The notes: generated from the letters alone by a model not told the origin. Shown: positions 18,420-27,326, counted from the first letter of the stretch. The stretch: 31,417 nucleotides of DNA from an uncultured Collinsella sp. (GCA_900540905.1 UQHR01000026.1:1-31417), one strand, 5' to 3'. A program made the numbers and translations.

Positions 18420-18572
18420 TTACAGCTCGCAGACGTTCTCGGGCGTGCCGTTCACATAGGCCAACACGTTGTCGAACTCGATCTTGGCGCGATGCTGCAT
18501 GGCCTCCTCGGTCAGGAAGGCGACGTGCGGGGTGAAGACGCAGTTCGGCGCAGAAAGCAGCTTGTACGCGGC
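18420..18572 (-). pseudogene. 3' fragment of a D-2-hydroxyacid dehydrogenase
   Basis: The minus strand encodes about 50 residues that match the C-terminal end of D-isomer-specific 2-hydroxyacid dehydrogenases (D-lactate, glycerate or phosphoglycerate type): the FTPHVAFLTEEAM segment holding the catalytic His, then IEFDNVLAYVNGTPENV and a natural stop. All upstream parts (NAD-binding and substrate domains, about 270 residues) are missing. The homology breaks off at about 18572, exactly where an ABC ATPase fragment starts on the other strand. This is a deletion or recombination scar, not a working gene. Confidence 0.75.
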
Positions 18573-18576
18573 GTGC

Positions 18577-19353
18577 GCGTTTGAGCTTGCGGATGGACAG
18601 GTGCGAGAGGTTGCCGACATGGAGACGTTGCGTGTGCGGGAGCCGCTGGTGGATGCTGGCGGAGCCGCGTCCGCGCATACGCAAGATGCAAGCGCCCCCT
18701 GCGCCCTTGCGTTTGATGATGCCTGGTTTAGATACGACCGCGAATCCCCGTGGGTGCTGCGAAATCTCGACCTGAGTGTTGCCAAGGGGCGCATCCATGC
18801 GCTCGTGGGCGGAAACGACTGCGGTAAATCGACGCTGCTCGCGCTTGCGGCGGGGTCGTCGCGCCTTCAGCGCGGCAAGGTGCGTGCTGGAGATGAGCGA
18901 CGCGTGCTGCTGCCGCAGGACCCGCGGGCTCTGTTTGCCGCTGAGACGGCATATGGTGAGCTGATGGAGTGGTCCGGCAAGCTCGGGTTTGGAGAGGACG
19001 AGGCGAGGAGCCTGTTGGGTGAGTTGGGCCTTGCGGCGCAAGAGCACACGCACCCGTACGATCTTTCGGGCGGTCAGCAGCAGCTGCTCGCCATCGGCAA
19101 GCTTCTGCTGGCAAAGCCAGACGTGCTGTTGCTCGATGAGCCCACCAAGGGCTTGGACGCCCGGGCGCGCTCGAAGTTCGCACACCTTCTGCTCGACCTT
19201 CGGGCTCAGGGAAAGACCATACTCATGGCGTCTCACGACCTCGACTTCGTGCAGCAGGTGGCCGACACGATGTCCATGATGTTCGATGGCGAGATCGCTT
19301 CCACCGAGCCCGTGGCGGCATTTTTTGCCAACAACGTCTACTACCGACCGTAG
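18577..19353 (+). pseudogene. Second ATPase half of a fused ECF/CbiO-type transporter ATPase
   Basis: From about 18577 the plus frame shows an inter-domain linker (FELADGQVREVADMETL) and then a complete ABC ATPase of the energy-coupling-factor type: LAFDDAWFRYD, Walker A GGNDCGKST, signature DLSGGQQQLL, Walker B VLLLDEPTKGLD and H-loop ASHDLDFV. In fused EcfA proteins this is the second of two ATPase halves; the first is missing. The upstream part of the open frame (18469-18576) is antisense to the dehydrogenase fragment and not genuine. ATG 18619 could start a product, but it lacks a ribosome-binding site. No ECF membrane or substrate-binding gene is near. The domain itself is intact, so residual expression cannot be excluded. 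Confidence 0.7.
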
Positions 19354-19644
19354 GGCCGGGATGGGTCTCTGCTGGTGGCGAGAGATAAACCTTGGTGGTA
19401 TACACGCTCCCTAGTGCGTTTGGCTCAATCGATGAACGGCCGTTCTCCCCACGCGAGCGGGATGGAGGATTGAGCCGGTGAGATTCAGATATAGCCAGTC
19501 TACCTGCTGAAACACATGTCTTGTACAACTAAGGTTGAGTGAAATCGACCGTTTGGCGCATGGCATAAACCCCTTTTGCGGCCGTAATCTTCCCTGCGAA
19601 ATCCGTTTTGAATCAAGAAGCGGGTCACAGGAAAGGAGTTTGCG
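19354..19644 (+). other. Intergenic region before the YtcJ-like gene, with palindromes
   Basis: No gene is seen. GGCTCAAT (19422-19429) and ATTGAGCC (19469-19476) form an 8-bp inverted repeat enclosing the perfect palindrome GAACGGCCGTTC (19434-19445). These could be a terminator-like structure or a regulator site for the amidohydrolase/MATE operon. A strong GGAAAGGAG precedes the start at 19645. Confidence 0.4.
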
Positions 19645-21285
19645 ATGCAAGCGGATACGGTACTTAAGGGGAAGGTGTTCACGTCTAATCGCGCAGAGTT
19701 TACCGCTCAGTCAGTAGCGATTAAGGACGGCATTTTCGTCTATGTGGGCGATGAGGCGGGGGTGAACGAGTACGTCGGTCCTGACACTAAGGTGATCGAG
19801 GCGGGCGACGGTATGTTCATGCCGGGCTTCTGCGATGCTCATATGCACTTCTCGTCTGGTGCTGGCCAGTTTGCCTACGAGATCGACATTTTGGGTCTCG
19901 AGACCGTGGACGAGTACGTGGATGCCATCCGCAAATATGTGGAAGAGCACCCCGGCCGCGAGTTCTATAAGGGGATGGGCTGGGATAACGCCGTGTTCGA
20001 GAACGAGGGCAAGGTCCAGGCCAAGGAGCTGCTGGACGCAGTGTGTCCGGACGTGCCGATGCTCATCGGTTCCTACGATGGCCACTCCTATTGGGTCAAC
20101 AGCAAGTGTCTCGAGAAGGCTGGCATCGGTCGCGGCTTTGTGAGCCAGGAGGCCGGAACCATCGTTTTGGATCCCGAGACGCAGGAGCCTACGGGTCTTG
20201 TGCGCGATTGGGCCATGAACGATGTCTTCAAGGCGATTCGTTCCTATACGGTCGAGGAGTTCAAGAGCGCCATTCTTACGTTGCAGGAGGACTTGCTTGC
20301 GGTCGGTATTACCAATATTTACGAGCCGATTCTTCGCGATGAGGTCAATGCTCAAATTGCTCTCGAGGAGCTTGACATCGAGGGTAAGCTCAAGCTCAAG
20401 GTAACCTCCGGCTTCTATTGCAAGCCCGAGCACGAGGGCCTCGACAAGATTGATCGCTGCGCCAAGGTTCGCGATTCCTATCATGGCGAACACTATCAGT
20501 GCAACAACATCAAGTTCGTGCTCGATGGCGTTATCGAGTCCGGTACGGCCTATCTGCTGGATGAGTACGCTGACAAGCCCGGTTTCCGCGGCGTTCCCAA
20601 CTGCGAGCCCGACGACTACAACGCTATGGTTCGCTATGCCAAGGAAAAGGGTTTCCAGGTTCACGTGCATGCTATCGGCGACGCTGCCATCTCCATGGCG
20701 CTCGACGGCTTTGAGTACGCCCAGGCAACCGATCCGAAGGATGACTGGCGCCCGACCATTACGCACCTGCAGGTCATGCGCGACGAGGATATCGACCGCT
20801 TTGCCGCCCTCAAGGGTGTCGCTTGCGCCAATCCTACGTGGCACTTCAAGGATCCCGTGTGCTATGAGTCCCTGGAGCACGCTCAGCTTGGCGATCGCGC
20901 CGAGTCCGAATATCCGCTCAAGAAGTTCTGGGACCGTGGCATGGTCGTCACCTCGGCAACCGACTTCCCCGTCTCCAACCCCGACCCCATGGAGGGCCTG
21001 GAGGTCGGCGTGACTCGCTGCGCGCCCGGAGACGCTTCGGAAGAGACCATGCTCGACCCGAACCAGCGCGTATCCGTCGAGGACATGATCTGCGCCGGCA
21101 CCATCAACGGTGCGTATCAGAACTTCCTCGAGAAGCGCATCGGTTCCATCGAAGTGGGCAAGGAAGCCGACTTTGTGCTCATGGACCGCGACATCACGTC
21201 TATCGATCCCCATACCATCCACGAGGCCAAGTGCCTCATGACCGTCATCGACGGCAAGACCATGTACGAGAAGGAAGGCGAGTAA
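19645..21285 (+). CDS. YtcJ-like amidohydrolase (amidohydrolase_3 family)
   Basis: The 546-residue protein matches YtcJ-type amidohydrolases in length and order. It has an N-terminal beta domain, metal ligands H66 and H68 in CDAHMHF, K290 in IKFVLDGVIESG, H340/H342 in QVHVHAIGD, H374 in ITHLQVM, D440 in ATDFPVSNPDP, and a C-terminal GSIEVGKEADFVLMD return. Such enzymes hydrolyse amides or formamides; for most members the substrate is unknown. ATG 19645 has GGAAAGGAG six bases upstream. The stop is one base before the MATE transporter start, so the two are co-translated, which hints that the exporter handles the substrate or product. A membrane LuxR-type regulator follows. Confidence 0.88.
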   Translation: MQADTVLKGKVFTSNRAEFTAQSVAIKDGIFVYVGDEAGVNEYVGPDTKVIEAGDGMFMPGFCDAHMHFSSGAGQFAYEIDILGLETVDEYVDAIRKYVEEHPGREFYKGMGWDNAVFENEGKVQAKELLDAVCPDVPMLIGSYDGHSYWVNSKCLEKAGIGRGFVSQEAGTIVLDPETQEPTGLVRDWAMNDVFKAIRSYTVEEFKSAILTLQEDLLAVGITNIYEPILRDEVNAQIALEELDIEGKLKLKVTSGFYCKPEHEGLDKIDRCAKVRDSYHGEHYQCNNIKFVLDGVIESGTAYLLDEYADKPGFRGVPNCEPDDYNAMVRYAKEKGFQVHVHAIGDAAISMALDGFEYAQATDPKDDWRPTITHLQVMRDEDIDRFAALKGVACANPTWHFKDPVCYESLEHAQLGDRAESEYPLKKFWDRGMVVTSATDFPVSNPDPMEGLEVGVTRCAPGDASEETMLDPNQRVSVEDMICAGTINGAYQNFLEKRIGSIEVGKEADFVLMDRDITSIDPHTIHEAKCLMTVIDGKTMYEKEGE

Positions 21286-21286
21286 T

Positions 21287-22699
21287 ATGGCAGAAACCAG
21301 CCCTAACAAGCTCGCGCGTAACTACACGCTTATCGGTCTGTTCCTCTTTGCAGCTCCCTCGATCATGCTGCAGCTCTGGACCGGTATCTATCAGATTTTC
21401 GACACCGCTATCGCCACCAACTTCAACAGCACGGCGACGCTTTCGGCCATCAACATCGTCTATCCTGCTCAGGCAGTGGTAGAGGCCATCGCCTTCCTGT
21501 TCTCCGGCGGTTCCGCCGCCCTTCTGGGCAAGCTTCTGGGCGAGAAGAAGACGACCGAGGCAAACAAGACCTTCACTTGTGTGCTTCTCATCTCGACTAT
21601 CATCGCTACCGTTTGGGGTTTTGCCATCAGCTTTGCTGGCGATCAGGTGTGGTACTTCATGGGCGCTGACGCAAGCCTCGCTCCTGTCTGCACCACCTAT
21701 TGGAACGTGCACCGCTTCTTCATGCCGCTCTACACCATCCAGCTCGGTTTCCAGATGTGGCTGCTCACCGCTGGTAAGCCCACGCATTGCATGGTGATCA
21801 CCATCCTTGGAGGTCTGGTCACGCTGGGCATGGACGTTGTCTACCAGGGCACGCTTGGTCTGGGCACCACGGGTGCAGCCCTTGGCTTTGGCACCGGCGC
21901 CGCCTTTGCCGCCATCGCTTCTGCAGCCGTCATCTTCTCCAAGAGCAGTGTCCTGCATTACGATTCTCCTGCTTGCCCCGCAAAGAATATCGCCGAGAGC
22001 TGCAAGATCGGTCTTGCCGATTTCATCTACAGCGCTGCTACCGGCTTTATGACCGCTATCTACAACATCCAGGCCATGAAGTACTTCGGTGCCGACGGTA
22101 TTGCTGTTGCCGCTATCTTCCTGTACGTGCAGTTCCTCTTCGTCGGTCCGTTCATCGGCTTTGGTAAGGGCGCGACCCCGATCATCAGCTACCAGATTGG
22201 CGAGAACAACCCCAAGAAGATTCACAGCACGTATCAGAAGTATCGTCGCCTGAGCGCTGTCCTCATCATCGTTATCGCCATCCTTGGCATCATCCTCATG
22301 AAGCCGATTCTGCTTGTCTACGGTCAGGTTCCCGGCGATCCCGTGTACACCCTTGCTGCTCAGAAGTGGGTCCTCTTCGCTTCCTGCGCAGGCCTCGTTG
22401 GCGTGAACATCTGCATCCAGAACATGCTCACCGCTTTCAACGATACGATGATGCCGCTGGTTATCTCCACGCTGCGCTCGCTTGTTCTCCCCATTGTCCT
22501 GCTGCTGGTGCTTCCCATGGTTATGGGCGGCGACGGCGTATGGCTGGCTCTGACGGTGGCCGAGGCTCTTACCGCTGTGGTCTCGATCTTCTTCCTTAAG
22601 AAGGGCGCTACGAAGTACGGCTATAACACCGACGAGGGCGTTGAGCTTCCCGAAGAGGTTCTCGAGGCTGCACGCGCCGCAGCTGCCGAGGAAGCCTAA
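21287..22699 (+). CDS. MATE-family multidrug/metabolite transporter
   Basis: The 470-residue membrane protein has about 12 hydrophobic helices in two similar halves, as in the MATE branch. FDTAIATNFNSTATLSAINI in helix 1-2 and GFGKGATPIISYQIGENNPK at the start of the second half are characteristic (compare G-x-x-x-A-x-x-P-x-I-S-Y-x-x-G). MATE proteins export drugs or metabolites in exchange for Na+ or H+. The gene starts one base after the amidohydrolase stop, with GGAAGG inside the preceding gene, indicating translational coupling. The Ala/Glu-rich C-terminal tail is unremarkable. The substrate is unknown. Confidence 0.9.
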   Translation: MAETSPNKLARNYTLIGLFLFAAPSIMLQLWTGIYQIFDTAIATNFNSTATLSAINIVYPAQAVVEAIAFLFSGGSAALLGKLLGEKKTTEANKTFTCVLLISTIIATVWGFAISFAGDQVWYFMGADASLAPVCTTYWNVHRFFMPLYTIQLGFQMWLLTAGKPTHCMVITILGGLVTLGMDVVYQGTLGLGTTGAALGFGTGAAFAAIASAAVIFSKSSVLHYDSPACPAKNIAESCKIGLADFIYSAATGFMTAIYNIQAMKYFGADGIAVAAIFLYVQFLFVGPFIGFGKGATPIISYQIGENNPKKIHSTYQKYRRLSAVLIIVIAILGIILMKPILLVYGQVPGDPVYTLAAQKWVLFASCAGLVGVNICIQNMLTAFNDTMMPLVISTLRSLVLPIVLLLVLPMVMGGDGVWLALTVAEALTAVVSIFFLKKGATKYGYNTDEGVELPEEVLEAARAAAAEEA

Positions 22700-22852
22700 C
22701 TTCAAGATTCGACTCCTATGACAGGTTGCGGGCGACAGGGCTGCCTGAGTCTTGCCGCCCCCCGTTTCTGTCGGAACGCGACCGGCCCGATCATCCACGG
22801 GGCATCATTGCGCTATCATGGGTTTGCTCGTGGCACTGGAGGGGGGGAACAC

Positions 22853-23884
22853 GTGGGGTTCTATATCTATCTTTACAACGTGTTTTTCCTTTGCCTCTTT
22901 GCCTGCGCCGCCTTTTTCTGCGGTGTGACCAGGGGCGTGACGGAGAGCAAGCGCTTTGCGTACCTCTCTATGCTTATGGCCCTGCTGGCCCTCGAAGGAG
23001 TGGCCGATATGGGATCGTGCCTTGTGTCGGGGACGTTCTCTTCGGGAGGCAGCTTCGGCCCCCATGGCGATTTGACCCTTTTTGGAATAGCGAAGACGCT
23101 CTTCCAGATGGGGGAGGAGATTCTCTTTTATCTGCTGGTGTGCAATGTGCTTAAGCGCTCCGCCCGAGCGATTCCGTTCCTTCTCTTCCCGGTGCTTGCC
23201 CTGATTCGGTGCTTGGCGGGTACGGTTTGTCTTGGCATCGCGTCCGATATGACTTACCTCTTTATCGACCCTCTGGTCATTATCTCGCTTTGCGCGTGGG
23301 CACTGATGAACTTGGCGCGCTCTGCCGTTGATGAAGGCGCCGACCTCCGCGCGCTGCATCTTTTGCGATTGCTTTTTGTTTTATGCCTTTGCGCCTATGC
23401 AGCCTCGATTGGCGAGGACCTTATTTACGCAGCTATGTATATGCATTCTGGATCGGTTCCGTTTTATGTGGGCAAGATCAACATCATGGAAGACGCCCTG
23501 TGGGCCTGCCTTACCATCTCCTGCATCATCTACGCCCGCCATTATCAAGATGAATTCCACATGCGCCGAACCGAGCAGCTTGTTCGCGATCGTCTGAACT
23601 TGTATCGTTTGGAGACGGAGCAACGCGCGGCAAAGCAGGGCGCCGATGATATCGCCGATTTTTGCGCGCTGTATGAGCTCACACCGCGTGAGCAAGAGGT
23701 GCTGTCTTGTGTTTTGGCGGGACAGGGGAACCAGCAGATAGCAAACGACCTGGTTATCTCGTTGGGAACGGTCAAAGCACACGTTCACAGCATCTATCGG
23801 AAGCTCTCTGTTTCGCGTCGCAGCGAACTGATGGGCATGTTTTACGAACGTTCGCGTGGCGCTGCCGCTTCTGCGGAAAAGTAA
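22853..23884 (+). CDS. Membrane-bound LuxR-type transcriptional regulator
   Basis: I start at GTG 22853, five bases after GGAGGGGGG; longer in-frame starts have no such site. The 343-residue product has about seven hydrophobic helices (residues 3-235) and a cytoplasmic C-terminal LuxR helix-turn-helix from about 272: LTPREQEVLSCVLAGQGNQQ, then SLGTVKAHVHSIYRKLSV. This one-component membrane-sensor architecture is common in Coriobacteriia/Eggerthellaceae. The membrane part presumably senses a ligand and the HTH acts on nearby promoters. Position directly after the YtcJ-like/MATE operon and on the same strand suggests it controls that operon, which is inferred. Confidence 0.88.
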   Translation: MGFYIYLYNVFFLCLFACAAFFCGVTRGVTESKRFAYLSMLMALLALEGVADMGSCLVSGTFSSGGSFGPHGDLTLFGIAKTLFQMGEEILFYLLVCNVLKRSARAIPFLLFPVLALIRCLAGTVCLGIASDMTYLFIDPLVIISLCAWALMNLARSAVDEGADLRALHLLRLLFVLCLCAYAASIGEDLIYAAMYMHSGSVPFYVGKINIMEDALWACLTISCIIYARHYQDEFHMRRTEQLVRDRLNLYRLETEQRAAKQGADDIADFCALYELTPREQEVLSCVLAGQGNQQIANDLVISLGTVKAHVHSIYRKLSVSRRSELMGMFYERSRGAAASAEK

Positions 23885-23961
23885 CTAAAACTGGCTTTCC
23901 AGTAGGGGGCGCGGTTTCTCCACGTGCTGCATAACTACGAAAAGCTAAAGGAAATCTGAAT

Positions 23962-24459
23962 ATGAATTCTCGAGAAACGAGGGTCGCCGGCGTGGTTAAC
24001 GCACTGGTGAACCCGCTTCTGATGTGCTCTTTTTTGCCGATTATCGAAGGCAAGGCGGCACTTGATCTATCGAGCCCTACCGGTTTTTGGGGACAGCTCG
24101 CGCTTGCCGTCGTCATCGCAGAGGTGGTGAGTTCGCTACCGCAGTTTGGAAAGGCCGTTGGGGGCTGGGTTGATTTCTTTGGATTCAAGCCAGGCGGCCC
24201 CGCGGCAAAGATTGCCGGTACGGTGTTTGCCGCCACGCTGCTCTTTTTGATTATCGGTTTGGCTGAGATTGCATTCCAGACCGGCTTTGGCCTTGTGGGC
24301 GAAACAACCTATTTCTCCCGTTGGGCAAAGCTCGCTACCGGCGGTTGGGCCTTTGTTGTGGTCGGCGGCTTGCTGTTCGATCCGATTGCGGCAAAGATCG
24401 CCCATGTTCTTGTGGGCGAAAAGGCCCCGCAGGTCGAGGAAGTGCTCGAGCCGGAATAG
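23962..24459 (+). CDS. Small integral membrane protein of unknown function
   Basis: The 165-residue product has about four hydrophobic helices (near 10-28, 44-62, 80-105, 128-150) separated by short Gly/Pro-rich loops, and an acidic C-terminal tail (EEVLEPE). ATG 23962 follows AAAGGAAATC at good spacing. I do not recognise a family and see no catalytic motif. It comes 77 bases after the LuxR-type regulator in the same direction and may be its target or partner. The helical pattern and ribosome-binding site support a real gene. Confidence 0.75.
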   Translation: MNSRETRVAGVVNALVNPLLMCSFLPIIEGKAALDLSSPTGFWGQLALAVVIAEVVSSLPQFGKAVGGWVDFFGFKPGGPAAKIAGTVFAATLLFLIIGLAEIAFQTGFGLVGETTYFSRWAKLATGGWAFVVVGGLLFDPIAAKIAHVLVGEKAPQVEEVLEPE

Positions 24460-24486
24460 CCTGAAAGGTCAGCCTGTCAAAACGAA

Positions 24487-24669
24487 TCATTCGTGATAGT
24501 TAGTGAGGATGAACTCGCCGGGCATGTAGGCGCTGTAGTCATTGATCGAAGGTGGGCAGTCCAAGATGCCGACGTTGTAGACGCGATGCCCTCCTGCGTC
24601 CTGGATGGGCGCGACGAGGTCGATCTGCTCAAATGCCGGTAAGGCCAAAATGTCGGCAACGGTAATCAT
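24487..24669 (-). pseudogene. Orphan N-terminal piece of a PucR-type regulator
   Basis: The 60-residue minus-strand frame begins MITVADILALPAFEQIDLV and ends GEFILTNYHE. This is the pattern of the first half of PucR N-terminal domains (typically T-V-x-D-L-L-A-L-P at the start and G-E-x-L-L-T-T in the middle). The ATG at 24669 has CGGAGA seven bases upstream, so the start is natural. Full PucR regulators exceed 400 residues with a C-terminal HTH; here a stop follows at 24487 and only about 25 bases separate it from the preceding gene, so the rest is deleted. A free-standing half-domain would lack DNA binding. I consider it a remnant, though an adapted micro-protein is possible. Confidence 0.6.
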
Positions 24670-24845
24670 GGGTGTCTCCGAACGACGCAGGGCTGCTTAA
24701 CAAGGCTTGTTGAGGCGTGTACTGTTGGTTGATATTAAACGATAACCCCTTACTGTCGTGTTAGATATATGGTTGCGGAGGTGCGTGCGGGCGAAAAGAT
24801 GCCGCCGCAGAAGCGACACTCGATATGTCGTTTACCGCGTCAGGT

Positions 24846-24872
24846 TTGGCATGCCCGCGCGGTGGGCATAAT
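24846..24872 (+). promoter_or_regulatory. Candidate promoter of the phospholipase C-like gene
   Basis: TTGGCA (24846-24851) and CATAAT (24867-24872) with a 15-base spacer resemble a sigma-A promoter with a slightly short spacer. The -10 is preceded by TGGG as elsewhere in the window. The start codon lies 33 bases downstream. Confidence 0.4.
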
Positions 24873-24904
24873 GGTTGGCATCGAATGGAATCGAAAGGAT
24901 CATT

Positions 24905-25849
24905 ATGCCTGCGCTCATTACGCATCATCTGTTTGGCGAGGAAAGCATCGACCGTTTGCCCCAGGGCGTTATTGCGTCCGATGAGGAGCGTATCGCCTTT
25001 ATCCTGGGCAACCAGGGCCCCGACCCGTTTTTCTTCCATATGCTGACGCCGCGCGTTTCCGATTGCACGCTGCTGGCTCAGGTTATGCACCGCTCGCGCA
25101 TGTCACGCCAGTTCTCGTGCCTGCGCGACGGCGTGTCGCACCTGCAGCCGCGCGATGCCAACCTGGGCCGCGCCTTTGCGCTGGGCCTGCTGTCGCACTA
25201 TGTGCTCGACCGCAACGCCCATCCCTTTGTCTACGAGCAGCAGTTTGGCATCGTGGAATCCGATCTCGATCTGGAGGATTCGGGCAGCCAGGTCCATGCC
25301 GTACTCGAAAGCGACCTGGATGTGCTGATGCTGCAGCTCAAGCGCGATGGCGCAACGGTCGATGATTATCCGCCGGCGGGCGAGATCGTCACCACCGACC
25401 GCATCAATCGCGTTGCCGGCGTACTGATGAGCTATGTCGCCGGACGCGTGTACGGCATCGATATCCCGGCGGGGGAGTACGGCGCCGCCGTCTCGGACAT
25501 GCAGCTGCTCTACCGCACGATTGAGCCGGCGGGCTCGGCCAAGACGCGTGCAATTGCCCTGGTCGAAGGCATAGTGCACGACTACTCGCTGCTCGATGGC
25601 CTTGCCCATCGCGTGACGACCGAGTTGCCCGAGCGTACTGGCAACTTGGGCCATCTGACCTGGAAGAATCCCTTTACCGATGAGGTTTCGAATGAGAGCT
25701 TCCCCGAGGTCTTCGATCGCGCACTGGTCGATTACGAGTGCACGGTTGCACGCTTTATCGAAACCGGTGACATGGAGGCCGTGACCGGCCATATCAACTA
25801 CAGCGGTCGCGTGCTGGAAGCCGATGAGGAGTTCGACCGCGAGGAGTAG
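24905..25849 (+). CDS. Zinc-dependent phospholipase C-like protein
   Basis: I start at ATG 24905, which has AAAGGAT five bases upstream; the ten-residue longer form has none. The 314-residue cytoplasmic protein carries motifs of the bacterial Zn-dependent phospholipase C-like family: ITHHLFGEE at the N-terminus, GNQGPDPFFFH around 40, and ALGLLSHYVLDRNAHPFVYE around 90-108, where the His and Asp residues are the likely metal ligands, plus HAVLESDLD further on. Such proteins are widespread in Firmicutes and Actinobacteria, but their in vivo substrate is not known; there is no signal peptide here, unlike secreted phospholipases C. It is followed 100 bases later by an MFS gene with its own promoter-like element. 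Confidence 0.82.
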   Translation: MPALITHHLFGEESIDRLPQGVIASDEERIAFILGNQGPDPFFFHMLTPRVSDCTLLAQVMHRSRMSRQFSCLRDGVSHLQPRDANLGRAFALGLLSHYVLDRNAHPFVYEQQFGIVESDLDLEDSGSQVHAVLESDLDVLMLQLKRDGATVDDYPPAGEIVTTDRINRVAGVLMSYVAGRVYGIDIPAGEYGAAVSDMQLLYRTIEPAGSAKTRAIALVEGIVHDYSLLDGLAHRVTTELPERTGNLGHLTWKNPFTDEVSNESFPEVFDRALVDYECTVARFIETGDMEAVTGHINYSGRVLEADEEFDREE

Positions 25850-25899
25850 GGCTCGTGCGTGCCCCTTTGCCGAATCCTTACCGGTGCCTCTGGACAATT

Positions 25900-25909
25900 G
25901 GGGTACGAT
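25900..25909 (+). promoter_or_regulatory. Possible -10 element of the MFS gene
   Basis: GGGGTACGAT matches the G-rich extended -10 pattern seen before nifJ (GGGGTACAAT) and lies 42 bases before the MFS start. No normally spaced -35 is evident; TTACCG lies 20 bases upstream. Confidence 0.3.
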
Positions 25910-25950
25910 GAACTAACTGCATATCGGGCGAATACGAAGGGGCCCTGTCC

Positions 25951-27198
25951 ATGAAATACACCAAGCTCGAGCGTAACTGGGTTATGTACGATGTGGGCAA
26001 CTCGGCCCTCGTGCTGCTCAACACCTCGGTGGTGCCCATCTACTTTAACGCCATCAATACCGGTGCTTCCTCGGCAGACCTGGTGGTCGCCTGGGGCAAC
26101 GCGCAGACGATTGCCTCGCTGGTCATTGCCATGCTCATGCCCATTCTGGGCGCGCTTGCCGATTACGCCGGCAACAAGATCAAGTTCTTCTTGGGCTTCT
26201 TCCTCACGGGCCTGGTTCTTTGCCTGGCGCAGGCTATCCCCATGTCCGCCATGGCATTTTTGACCGTGTATGTGCTGTGCACCATCGGCCTTAACTCTTC
26301 TATGACGTTCTACGACGCTATGCTGCCCGACATTACCACCGACGAGCGCATGGATGCCGTGTCCAGCTCGGGCTATGCCTGGGGCTACATCGGTTCCACC
26401 GTGCCGTTCATCATCTGCCTGGCGCTTATCATGGGTGGCCCCGCTCTTGGCGTCCCCACCATGCTGGCAACGCGCCTGTCGTTTGTCATCACCGGTGCCT
26501 GGTGGCTCATCTTTACCCTGCCGCTCATTCGCACCTATAAGCAAAAGTACGGTCGCGAGCGCGGTCCCGAGGACACCATCGGCCACATCGTGGGCGGCGT
26601 GTTCTCCGAGGTCGGACACACCATGCGCGAGATCGCCCACAACAAGACCGTGCTGGTCTACATGATCGCGTTCTTCTTCTACATCGACGGTGTGCACACG
26701 GTCATCTCCATGGCAACCAGCTACGGATCGGCTCTGGGCATCGACTCGACCCAACTGGTGCTGGCGCTGCTCGTCACGCAGTTTGTGGCCTTCCCGTCCG
26801 CCATCATCTACGGCAAGCTCGCCGGTCGCGTGGGCACGCTCAACATGATCATGGTGGCCGTCGCCGCCTACATGGGCATCGTGCTCTTTGCCGCGTTTTT
26901 CTTAAAGACCGCCTTTGAGTTCTGGGTGCTCGCCATTTTGGTCGGCTTGTTCCAGGGTGGCGTGCAGGCGCTGAGCCGCAGCTATTTTGGCCGCATTATC
27001 CCCAAGGAAAAGTCCAACGAGTACTACGGCTTCTTCGATATCTTTGGCCGTTACGCAAGCGTTATGGGCACCTTCCTGGTGTCGGTTGTCACCTCCCTGA
27101 CCGGCAACCCGTCGCTGGGCGTCCTTTCTATTGGCGTTCTGCTGGTGGTGGGCTTTATCCTGCTGGTTCGCCTGTCTCGCATGGCCCAGCCGGCATAG
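25951..27198 (+). CDS. UMF1/Atg22-like MFS transporter
   Basis: The 415-residue protein has about 12 membrane helices and the N-terminal signature of the UMF1 (vacuole effluxer Atg22-like) branch of the major facilitator superfamily: NWVMYDVGNSALVLL, corresponding to the Y-D-x-x-N-S-A motif. Other family-like segments are MPILGALADYAGNKIKFF and SSSGYAWGYIGSTVPF (S-x-x-G-x-A-x-G-Y-x-G). Fungal Atg22 exports amino acids from the vacuole; bacterial members are mostly uncharacterised. AAGGGGCC precedes ATG 25951. A T-tailed terminator lies between it and the glycosyltransferase gene, so it is likely a single-gene unit. Confidence 0.88.
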   Translation: MKYTKLERNWVMYDVGNSALVLLNTSVVPIYFNAINTGASSADLVVAWGNAQTIASLVIAMLMPILGALADYAGNKIKFFLGFFLTGLVLCLAQAIPMSAMAFLTVYVLCTIGLNSSMTFYDAMLPDITTDERMDAVSSSGYAWGYIGSTVPFIICLALIMGGPALGVPTMLATRLSFVITGAWWLIFTLPLIRTYKQKYGRERGPEDTIGHIVGGVFSEVGHTMREIAHNKTVLVYMIAFFFYIDGVHTVISMATSYGSALGIDSTQLVLALLVTQFVAFPSAIIYGKLAGRVGTLNMIMVAVAAYMGIVLFAAFFLKTAFEFWVLAILVGLFQGGVQALSRSYFGRIIPKEKSNEYYGFFDIFGRYASVMGTFLVSVVTSLTGNPSLGVLSIGVLLVVGFILLVRLSRMAQPA

Positions 27199-27265
27199 CG
27201 GAGAAAAACGAGTGCCGGGCGGCTATTGTGCCTATCCGCGGTACTCTTTTGGAAGTATCCGCATA

Positions 27266-27310
27266 AATCATTCTTACTTCCGAACAATGATTAGCGCAAG
27301 TGGGTATGAT
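27266..27310 (+). promoter_or_regulatory. Inverted repeat and possible promoter
   Basis: AATCATT (27266-27272) and AATGATT (27286-27292) form an inverted repeat with a 13-base spacer. TGGGTATGAT (27301-27310), a G-rich -10-like box, follows. The repeat covers the -35 region and so resembles a repressor operator for the glycosyltransferase/kinase unit, although a terminator lies between this promoter and the gene. Confidence 0.35.
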
Positions 27311-27326
27311 GGAATCAGCTAGGTCG

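Noticed and set aside
18469..18576. First 36 codons of the open frame containing the ECF ATPase
   Set aside because: They are antisense to the dehydrogenase fragment and show no ATPase homology; genuine homology starts near 18577.
22718..22852. N-terminal extension of the LuxR-type regulator
   Set aside because: The 45 extra residues are Arg/Gly/Cys-rich; GTG 22853 has a strong ribosome-binding site and leads straight into the first membrane helix.
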